A DNA stretch of 57,900 bases, from contig CAINOE010000169.1 in NCBI GenBank assembly GCA_903851415.1, positions 1-57,900 of the forward strand, read 5' to 3'. This stretch comes from an uncultured Rhodopila sp. GTDB lineage: Bacteria > Pseudomonadota > Alphaproteobacteria > Acetobacterales > Acetobacteraceae. The translations under genes were made by a program, and so were the position numbers. A model generated the notes under the pieces. That model had not been told where the DNA came from and ran no database searches. It saw only the letters and a program-made list of their open reading frames with translations. Positions 51,390-57,900 of the stretch are shown here, in pieces (positions within the stretch are counted from its first letter, which is position 1; each line of letters begins with the position of its first letter).

Positions 51390-53318
51390 ATGATTTATGC
51401 TCTCGCTGTTTTCGCGCCGCTGGCGGGCGCCCTGGTCTCCGGCCTGCTCGGCCGGATTATCGGGGACAAGAACGCCATGGGTGCGTCCATCCTCGGCATG
51501 GTCGTGGCCGCGATCTGCGGGCCGCTGGCGTTCTGGCAACTGACCCAAGGCGCCGAACCGGGCGTGCTCGACCTCGGCAACTGGATCGAGTCCGGCCGCT
51601 TCCACGTCAACTGGGCGCTTCGCTATGACATGCTGTCCGCCGTCATGGTGGCGATGGTGACGTTCGTGTCGATGCTCATCCATGTCTATTCCATCGGCTA
51701 CATGGGGCACGAAACCCGGCCGAAATACCGCTTCTTCGCCTATCTGTCGCTGTTCAGTTTCGCCATGCTGATGCTGGTGACGGCCGACAACCTGGTGCAG
51801 TTGTTCTTCGGCTGGGAAGGCGTCGGCCTCTGCTCCTACCTTCTTATCGGCTACTGGTATGACCGCCCGAGCGCCTGCGCCGCCGCGATCAAGGCCTTTG
51901 TCGTCAACCGCATTGCGGACCTCCCGTTCGCCGTCGGCCTGGCGCTGATCTTCTTCAAGTTCGGCTCGCTGGAGTTCTCGACCATCTTCCCGGCGGTTGC
52001 CGCGCACGGCAGCGATACCTACGCGCTGTTCGGCACGACTTTCTCCTCGATCGAGGTCATCGCCTTCCTGCTGTTCATCGGCGCCATGGGCAAGTCGGCA
52101 CAGCTTGGCTTCCATGTCTGGCTGCCGGATGCGATGGAGGGCCCGACGCCGGTCTCCGCGCTGATCCATGCCGCGACGATGGTGACGGCCGGCGTGTTCC
52201 TGATGGCGCGGATGTCGCCGCTGATGGAATACGCGCCCTATGCGCTGGGGTTTGTCACCTTCATCGGCGCCTCCACCGCGCTGTTCGCCGCGACCATCGG
52301 CTGCGCGCAGAACGACATCAAGCGGGTGATCGCCTATTCGACGTGCTCCCAGCTTGGCTACATGTTCGCCGCTGCCGGGGTGGGCGCCTACGAAGCCTCG
52401 ATGTTCCACCTGATCACCCACGCCTTCTTTAAGGCGCTGCTGTTCCTGTCGGCCGGCTCGGTTATCCACGCGCTGTCGGACGAGCAGGACATGCGCAAGA
52501 TGGGCGGCCTCGCGCGGATCATCCCGGTCACCTGTTTGGTGATGTGGATTGGCAACCTCGCGCTGGCCGGGATACCGCCGTTCGCCGGGTCGTACTCCAA
52601 GGACGCGATCATCTCCGCGACCTACGCCTCCGGCACCGCCATCGGCTACTACGCCTTCGTCTGCACCCTGCTGGCCGCGTTCCTGACCGCCTTCTACTCC
52701 TGGCGGCTGCTGTTCCTGACCTTCCACGGCAAGTCGCGCGCCGATCACCATGCGCTGGAGCACGCGCATGAAAGCCCGTGGGTGATGCTCGGACCGCTGG
52801 TCGTGCTGGCCGTCGGTGCCATCGGTGCCGGCTTTGCTCTGGATCAGTGGTTCATCGGCGCCGACTTCGAGCATTTCTGGAACGGCTCCATCTATAACGG
52901 CGAGGGCAACAACATAATCCTGTCGCTGGAGAACGTCCCCGACTGGGTCGAGCAGGCGCCTCTGGTGCTCGCCATCGCCGGGATCCTGATCGCCTTCGTG
53001 ATGTATATCATCAACCCGCTGCTGCCGGTGCGCATGGCGCAGGTGTTCGGGCCGATATACCGGCTGTTCCTGAACAAGTGGTATGTGGACGAGCTGTACG
53101 ACCGGATCCTCGTCCAGCCCGCGATCCGCCTCGCCCGGCTGCTCTGGCAGGTCGGCGATGCCACGCTGATCGACGGCGTGCCGAACGGGCTGGCCGAACT
53201 GACCAGCGACGGATCAAAGCAGATCGTCAAACTCCAGACCGGATCCCTGGCCGTCTACGCCTTCGCCATGCTGATTGGCGTCGTCGTGCTGGTCGCCATC
53301 TTCATGCTGAGCCGGTGA
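51390..53318 (+). CDS. nuoL: NADH-quinone oxidoreductase subunit L
   Basis: A ~642-residue antiporter-like proton-pumping subunit (ND5 homologue) with about 16 helices and the long lateral helix near the C-terminus. Diagnostic parts are LFFGWEGVGLCSYLLIGYWY (residues ~138-157, with the key Glu), KSAQLGFHVWLPDAMEGPTP (key Lys), IHAATMVTAGVFLMARMSPL and KRVIAYSTCSQLGYMFAAAG. The ATG at 51390 gives MIYALAVFAPLAGAL, the family start; an in-frame GTG at 51363 lies at the edge of the heptamer repeat and is unlikely. Confidence 0.96.
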   Translation: MIYALAVFAPLAGALVSGLLGRIIGDKNAMGASILGMVVAAICGPLAFWQLTQGAEPGVLDLGNWIESGRFHVNWALRYDMLSAVMVAMVTFVSMLIHVYSIGYMGHETRPKYRFFAYLSLFSFAMLMLVTADNLVQLFFGWEGVGLCSYLLIGYWYDRPSACAAAIKAFVVNRIADLPFAVGLALIFFKFGSLEFSTIFPAVAAHGSDTYALFGTTFSSIEVIAFLLFIGAMGKSAQLGFHVWLPDAMEGPTPVSALIHAATMVTAGVFLMARMSPLMEYAPYALGFVTFIGASTALFAATIGCAQNDIKRVIAYSTCSQLGYMFAAAGVGAYEASMFHLITHAFFKALLFLSAGSVIHALSDEQDMRKMGGLARIIPVTCLVMWIGNLALAGIPPFAGSYSKDAIISATYASGTAIGYYAFVCTLLAAFLTAFYSWRLLFLTFHGKSRADHHALEHAHESPWVMLGPLVVLAVGAIGAGFALDQWFIGADFEHFWNGSIYNGEGNNIILSLENVPDWVEQAPLVLAIAGILIAFVMYIINPLLPVRMAQVFGPIYRLFLNKWYVDELYDRILVQPAIRLARLLWQVGDATLIDGVPNGLAELTSDGSKQIVKLQTGSLAVYAFAMLIGVVVLVAIFMLSR

Positions 53319-53322
53319 GATC

Positions 53323-54858
53323 ATGCCCGCTTTGACCAACATCGCCGGTTTCCCGATCCTCTCGCTGATCACCTGGCTGCCGCTCGCCGGCGCCCTGATC
53401 ATCATGACCATGCTGCGCGGGGATGAGGAAACCGTCGCCACCAACGCCCGCTGGACGGCGCTGTGGACCAGCCTTCTCGTCCTGGTCCTGTCGCTGGTTT
53501 TGTGGGTCAGCTTCGACCAGTCCGACCCCGGCTTCCAGTTCAATGAGAGCGTGATCTGGATGCCGGAATTCAAGGTCGGCTACAAAATGGGCGTGGACGG
53601 GATCTCGGTCCTGTTCGTGCTGCTGTCCACCTTGCTGACGCCGATATGCATCCTGTCGGCCTGGGACGCCATCAAGGTCCATGTGCGGGAGTTCATGCTG
53701 AGCTTCCTGATCCTGGAAACCATGATGGTGGGCATGTTCTGCGCCACCGACTTCGTGCTGCTCTACATGTTCTTCGAGGGCGTGCTGATCCCGATGTACC
53801 TGATCATCGGCATCTGGGGCGGCCCTCGCAGGGTTTACGCAGCGGTGAAGTTCTTCCTCTACACGCTGGCCGGCTCGGTGCTGATGCTGCTGGCGCTGAT
53901 CGCCATGTGGGTGCAGGCGGGCACCACCGACATCGCCACGCTGACGCAGACGGCGTTCTCGCCGCATATGCAGACCTGGCTGTTCCTGGCGTTCTTCGCC
54001 TCCTTCGCGGTGAAGGTGCCGATGTGGCCGGTGCACACCTGGTTGCCGGACGCGCACGTGGAGGCGCCGACGGCCGGTTCGGTCATCCTGGCGGGCGTGC
54101 TGCTGAAGATGGGGGCGTACGGGTTCCTGCGCTTCTCCGTCCCGATGCTGCCGGATGCGTCCACCTACTTCGCACCGTTCATCTTCGCCATTTCCGTGGT
54201 CGCGGTGATCTACACCTCTCTCGTCGCCTTGGCGCAAGAGGACATGAAGAAGCTGATCGCGTATTCCTCGGTCGCGCATATGGGCGTGGTGACCATCGGC
54301 ATCTTCACCTTCAACGTGCAGGGCATCTCCGGCGCGCTGTTCCAGATGCTGTCGCACGGCATCGTCGCCAGCGCGTTGTTCCTTGTCGTCGGCGTCGTCT
54401 ATGACCGCATCCATACCCGCGAGATCGCGCGCTACGGCGGCCTCGGGGACCGGATGCCGGGCTACGCGCTGGTGTTCATGCTGTTCATGATGGCCTCCGT
54501 CGGCCTGCCGGGCACCGCCGGCTTCATCGGCGAGTTCCTGGTCATCATCGGTTCCCTGCAGGTGAATTTCTGGCTCGCCCTGCTGGGCGGCATGGGGATG
54601 ATCCTGGGCGCGGCCTACATGCTGTACCTGTATCGCCGGATCATCTTCGGCCGCATCGTCCACGCCGACTTGCGAGGCATCCTCGACCTCAGCACGCGGG
54701 AGTGGGTGGTGTTCGCGCCGCTGATCGCCCTGGTGCTCTGGATGGGCATCTACCCGTCCAGCTTCACCAGCTACTTCGACGCAACCGTAGGGGCGATGGT
54801 GCAGCACCATACTGCCGCACTCGCAGCCACCACCAAGCTTGCCGGGATCGTGCACTGA
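53323..54858 (+). CDS. nuoM: NADH-quinone oxidoreductase subunit M
   Basis: A 511-residue antiporter-like proton-pumping subunit (ND4 homologue) with about 14 helices. Key segments are FVLLYMFFEGVLIPMYLIIG (conserved Glu, residues ~146-165), SFAVKVPMWPVHTWLPDAHV (Lys and the TWLPDAH motif) and KKLIAYSSVAHMGVVTIGIF. It starts four bases after nuoL and its stop shares one base with the nuoN start (TGATG). Confidence 0.97.
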   Translation: MPALTNIAGFPILSLITWLPLAGALIIMTMLRGDEETVATNARWTALWTSLLVLVLSLVLWVSFDQSDPGFQFNESVIWMPEFKVGYKMGVDGISVLFVLLSTLLTPICILSAWDAIKVHVREFMLSFLILETMMVGMFCATDFVLLYMFFEGVLIPMYLIIGIWGGPRRVYAAVKFFLYTLAGSVLMLLALIAMWVQAGTTDIATLTQTAFSPHMQTWLFLAFFASFAVKVPMWPVHTWLPDAHVEAPTAGSVILAGVLLKMGAYGFLRFSVPMLPDASTYFAPFIFAISVVAVIYTSLVALAQEDMKKLIAYSSVAHMGVVTIGIFTFNVQGISGALFQMLSHGIVASALFLVVGVVYDRIHTREIARYGGLGDRMPGYALVFMLFMMASVGLPGTAGFIGEFLVIIGSLQVNFWLALLGGMGMILGAAYMLYLYRRIIFGRIVHADLRGILDLSTREWVVFAPLIALVLWMGIYPSSFTSYFDATVGAMVQHHTAALAATTKLAGIVH

Positions 54859-56279
54859 TGAACTGGACACTGGCGCTTCCCGAGATCGTCCTGTCCGTCA
54901 TCGGGCTGGCCATCCTCGTCTTCGGTGTGCTGCGCAAGCAGGACAGCACACTGGCCTGCACGATGTTCACCATCGGCGGCTTCCTGATCGCCGGGCTGCT
55001 GGTGCTGACCCGCACCTACGGATTCGGCTATCACGGACAGTTCGTGAAAGACTCGTTCAGCTCATTCAACCAGATACTGATCCTGTCCGGCGCGGCGATG
55101 GCGACGGTCCTGGCTTTGGACTGGAACAAGTCGGAAGGAATCTCGCGGTTCGAGTTTCCAGTGCTGATGCTGTTTTCTACCGTCGGCATGATGATCATGG
55201 CGTCGGCGGGAAACCTGATGACGCTGTACCTGGGGCTGGAGCTGCAATCGCTGGCGCTGTACGTGCTGGCGGGGTTCGCCCGGGATGATCTGCGGTCCTC
55301 CGAGGCGGCGCTGAAGTATTTCGTGCTCAGCGGCCTGGCCTCCGGCCTTCTGCTGTATGGCATTTCCCTGATCTACGGCTTCTCCGGCACGATGGATCTG
55401 GCCGCGCTGCACGACCTGCTTGCGCAGCCGTCCAACGCCTCGGCCGGGCTGGTCGTCGGCATCGTGTTCGTTCTGGTGGGGTTGGCCTTCAAGGTCTCCG
55501 CCGTGCCGTTCCACATGTGGACCCCGGACGTGTACGAAGGCGCGCCGACGCCGGTGACGGTGTTCTTCGCCACCGCCCCGAAGGTGGCGGCGATGTCGCT
55601 GCTGCTGCGGGTGATGGGAACGTCGTTCGCCTCGCTCGTCGGCGCATGGCAGGTGCTGGTGATCATCGTGTCGATCGCCTCCATGGTGCTGGGAGCGTTC
55701 GCCGCGATCGGGCAGACCAACATCAAGCGGCTGATGGCGTATTCCTCCATCGGCCACATGGGCTACGCGCTGATCGGTTTGGCCGTCGGCAACGCCGCAG
55801 GGGTGCGCGGCACGCTGGTCTACATGGTGATCTATGTGTTCATGACCGCCGGCACCTTCGGCTGCATCCTGGCGATGCGGCGGAAGGGCAGGGCGGTGGA
55901 GCAGATCTCCGACCTTGCCGGCCTGGGCACCAACGATCCGGCGCTGGCCCTGGCGCTGGCGGTGTTCATGTTCAGCCTGGCCGGCATCCCGCTGATGTCG
56001 GGCTTCTTCGCGAAGCTTTATATCTTCCTGGCGGCCGTGCAGGGCGGGCTGTGGACGCTGGCGATCATCGGCGTGCTGACCAGCGTGGTGGGCGCGTTCT
56101 ATTATATCCGCATCATCAAGGTGATGTATTTCGACGCCCCGGCCGAGCGGTTCGATCCGCGCCCGGTTTCGCTCACCCTGGTGGTGGCCGGGACCGGGTT
56201 GTTCACCGCCTTCTTCTTCCTGTTCCCGGCGCCGGTCGTAGCTGCGGCGCAGGCGGCTGCGGGGGTACTGTTTCGGTAA
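54858..56279 (+). CDS. nuoN: NADH-quinone oxidoreductase subunit N
   Basis: A 473-residue antiporter-like proton-pumping subunit (ND2 homologue) with about 14 helices. Markers are LMTLYLGLELQSLALYVLAG (conserved Glu, residues ~115-134), FKVSAVPFHMWTPDVYEGAP (Lys) and KRLMAYSSIGHMGYALIGLA. It completes the 14-subunit set. In many alphaproteobacteria birA follows nuoN; here a TPR protein follows after 145 bp instead. Confidence 0.97.
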   Translation: MNWTLALPEIVLSVIGLAILVFGVLRKQDSTLACTMFTIGGFLIAGLLVLTRTYGFGYHGQFVKDSFSSFNQILILSGAAMATVLALDWNKSEGISRFEFPVLMLFSTVGMMIMASAGNLMTLYLGLELQSLALYVLAGFARDDLRSSEAALKYFVLSGLASGLLLYGISLIYGFSGTMDLAALHDLLAQPSNASAGLVVGIVFVLVGLAFKVSAVPFHMWTPDVYEGAPTPVTVFFATAPKVAAMSLLLRVMGTSFASLVGAWQVLVIIVSIASMVLGAFAAIGQTNIKRLMAYSSIGHMGYALIGLAVGNAAGVRGTLVYMVIYVFMTAGTFGCILAMRRKGRAVEQISDLAGLGTNDPALALALAVFMFSLAGIPLMSGFFAKLYIFLAAVQGGLWTLAIIGVLTSVVGAFYYIRIIKVMYFDAPAERFDPRPVSLTLVVAGTGLFTAFFFLFPAPVVAAAQAAAGVLFR

Positions 56280-56424
56280 CGACCGGGCGCCCGCATCATC
56301 CCGATTCCGCCAGCCCGATACTCGTTTCGGGGGCGCAGGACAATCGGCGTCAGGCAAGTTGTTTCCCGCGTTTCGCATTGATTTGTTCCCGGCAAGGCGT
56401 TCGTCAGTAAAGAAGGACCCCGAC

Positions 56425-56928
56425 GTGCTTGATGATGCCTGGCTGGATCGCCGCTACTACGGTGGAGACCTTCCTGCCGCAGCCGAACGTGCCCTGCACG
56501 CGGTCGGGCTGGCCTGGGAGGACGAAGCCACTGCGGAGGGCCATATCTATGAAGCCCTCGAGCTCGCGCCGGGACATCTCGCGGTGCAGATCGCGGCTTA
56601 CAAATTCTATTTCTACCGCCATCGGCTCGACGAGGCTCTGCCGTACGCGCAGGCATGCCTCGCGCAGATCCTGCGGCGGAACCAGCTTCCGGCGGACTGG
56701 CGCGACGTGCGGCCCGAGGACGCAGCGTTCACCTCGCTGGATACCGAACCGCGCATGGTGCTGTTTGCCCTCGTGGCATACGGCTATGTGCTTGCCCGGC
56801 TGGGACGAATCGAGGAAGGCCGGGTGGCGCTGACAAAAGTGGCCGAGCTGGACCCGCCGGACCGCCTGGGCGCCCGCCGCCTGCTCGCGGTCATTGACGG
56901 CGGCGGTCAGGATGGCGACGACGCCTGA
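56425..56928 (+). CDS. TPR-like small protein, unknown function
   Basis: A 167-residue soluble, helical protein with two or three degenerate tetratricopeptide-like hairpins: DLPAAAERALHAVGLAWEDE, then EGHIYEALELAPGHLAVQIA and AAYKFYFYRHRLDEALPYAQ (residues ~28-75), and at the end LVAYGYVLARLGRIEEGRVA followed by LTKVAELDPPDRLGARRLLA. Such repeats bind other proteins. The start is a GTG at 56425, seven bases after AAGGA; the longer frame from a TTG at 56359 lacks a ribosome binding site. It follows nuoN in the same direction; a complex I assembly or maintenance role is conceivable but unproven. Confidence 0.75.
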   Translation: MLDDAWLDRRYYGGDLPAAAERALHAVGLAWEDEATAEGHIYEALELAPGHLAVQIAAYKFYFYRHRLDEALPYAQACLAQILRRNQLPADWRDVRPEDAAFTSLDTEPRMVLFALVAYGYVLARLGRIEEGRVALTKVAELDPPDRLGARRLLAVIDGGGQDGDDA

Positions 56929-56983
56929 AACCCGGTTTCGGCCGTAAACGATTTGTTCATCTTTTTCGGCTAAATCCCGCGGC

Positions 56984-57739
56984 ATGAAATGGCGCATCCT
57001 TCCGGCCGTCCTGGCTGTTCTGGTCCATTCGCAGGCGCGGGCTGACCTTCCCGGGGTGATGTTTCCCCCGTCGCCGAATCAGCTATGCCGCCAGGCCATC
57101 GCGGCGGCGGAGCGCGCGCATGGCATCCCGGCCAATTTGCTCGCTGCGGTCGCCCGGGTGGAAAGCGGGCGGCGGGACGAGGCGACCGGCACATTCAACC
57201 CGTGGCCCTGGACCATCAACATGGACGGCCAAGGCAGCTTCTATGACAGCAAGGCTCAGGCGGTCGCCGCCGCCACGGCGATGCGGCCACGCGCGACGCG
57301 CTCCATCGACGTCGGCTGCATGCAGATCAGCCTGGTTTTTCATCCTGATGCCTTCGCCAGCCTGATGCAGGCCTTCGATCCGCCGGCGAACGCCGATTAC
57401 GGCGCGCGCTATCTGGCGCAGCTTTTTGAGAAGACCGGATCGTGGCCGAAGGCCGTGGAGCTTTATCATTCCGCCACGCCGGAACTCGGACTGGATTACC
57501 AGCGCAAGGTTTACGCGGCCTGGCCGGAGGAACAGCGGCTGGCCGGCCTGGTGGCTCCGGCGGCGATGCCTGCGTTTCGGGGGGCGATGTTCGCGTCTCC
57601 GGTTATTCCTTCCGGTCCGCGGCAACTGACGGGGCGGATCATTCCGCAATCGCCCGGGGCCGCGGGAATGATGGCGCCAGGGCGGACCCTCGAGATGTAC
57701 CGATCGGCGCCCGTCCGGGTGGCATGGATCGGCCGGTAA
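56984..57739 (+). CDS. Secreted lytic transglycosylase (SLT-domain) protein
   Basis: A 251-residue periplasmic murein-cleaving protein. A signal peptide spans residues ~1-20 (ILPAVLAVLVHSQARA with Ala-x-Ala). The SLT domain follows: PANLLAAVARVESGRRDEAT with the catalytic Glu60, then FNPWPWTINMDGQGSFYDSK, and RSIDVGCMQISLVFHPDAFA, which corresponds to the GLMQI motif, here GCMQI. ADYGARYLAQLFEKTGSWPK closes the domain. The C-terminal ~60 residues are Pro/Gly-rich and likely disordered. The NPWPWT type occurs in specialised transglycosylases that open the wall for assembly of machines; which one is unknown. Confidence 0.87.
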   Translation: MKWRILPAVLAVLVHSQARADLPGVMFPPSPNQLCRQAIAAAERAHGIPANLLAAVARVESGRRDEATGTFNPWPWTINMDGQGSFYDSKAQAVAAATAMRPRATRSIDVGCMQISLVFHPDAFASLMQAFDPPANADYGARYLAQLFEKTGSWPKAVELYHSATPELGLDYQRKVYAAWPEEQRLAGLVAPAAMPAFRGAMFASPVIPSGPRQLTGRIIPQSPGAAGMMAPGRTLEMYRSAPVRVAWIGR

Positions 57740-57776
57740 TGCCAGTCCGTGTTGAGAGCGACTCTTCCCATAAGCC

Positions 57777-57806
57777 GTCATGGCCCGGCTGTCATGTCCG
57801 TTTTCA
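57777..57806. repeat. Partial copy of dispersed inverted repeat
   Basis: CGTCATGGCCCGGCTGTCATG matches the left arm of the family; the right arm is not recognisable before the window ends. It lies 38 bases after the transglycosylase gene. The remaining ~95 bases to the edge hold no gene that I can support. Confidence 0.5.
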
Positions 57807-57900
57807 AGAGCCTCGGACGCAAATTCCCCTCCGGATTTTGCCGTTCCGGTTGAATTGTCCGATGCAGGCCTGCACGGAGGAGGGCGGGCACTGAGCGACG

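Overview
The window is high-G+C DNA from an alphaproteobacterium, most likely a member of the Acetobacteraceae. The placement rests on protein styles and gene order: tig, clpP, clpX, lon, hup, tRNA-Val, tRNA-Asp and nuoA-N in series is an alphaproteobacterial arrangement. A BciB/FrhB-type (bacterio)chlorophyll-biosynthesis-like reductase hints at a phototrophic or formerly phototrophic lineage. The family assignment is inference. No transposase, phage gene, rRNA or CRISPR array was seen.

Left end (1-5.2 kb): a leftward translation block, rpmI-rplT-(DUF6338-like)-pheS-pheT, with pheT cut by the window edge. Next come leftward trmO and a rightward MarR regulator, separated by a 620-bp spacer that carries a perfect 18-bp palindrome.

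Accessory and metabolic stretch (5.3-32.8 kb): an RraA-like protein overlaps a methyltransferase that faces two glycosyltransferases (probable cell-surface glycan genes). Then follow Xaa-Pro aminopeptidase, DUF1127, an Fsr-like MFS exporter, a DUF1194 protein without a signal peptide, an AI-2E-family permease and NnrS. A compact HEPN-MNT toxin-antitoxin pair is joined directly to a third, RlaP/YcgL-like nucleotidyltransferase. After this come a pyruvate-kinase-like protein without the C-terminal domain, a BciB-like reductase with an alpha/beta hydrolase, cold-shock protein, two sizeable unknown proteins, a livF-livH-livM branched-chain ABC set without livG, DUF2852, GST, an orphan Flp pilin and an IclR regulator.

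Core block (33.2-56.3 kb): tRNA-Leu(UAG), trigger factor, ClpP, ClpX, Lon and HU (protein folding, proteolysis, nucleoid), then tRNA-Val(UAC), a DUF5615/DUF433 toxin-antitoxin-like pair, tRNA-Asp(GUC) and a complete 14-subunit respiratory complex I operon nuoA-N. The nuo operon carries two adjacent small paralogous membrane proteins between nuoF and nuoG, a palindromic repeat between nuoJ and nuoK, and a heptamer repeat between nuoK and nuoL. A TPR protein and a secreted lytic transglycosylase close the window.

A family of long inverted repeats (roughly 70-95 bp, ends resembling GTCATGGCCCGG...CCGGGCCATGAC) is scattered through intergenic gaps, with five good copies and at least three degraded or half copies. 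The features most worth following up are the three-gene HEPN-MNT-RlaP cassette, the small-protein pair inside nuo, and the two unknown genes at 24.75-27.18 kb.
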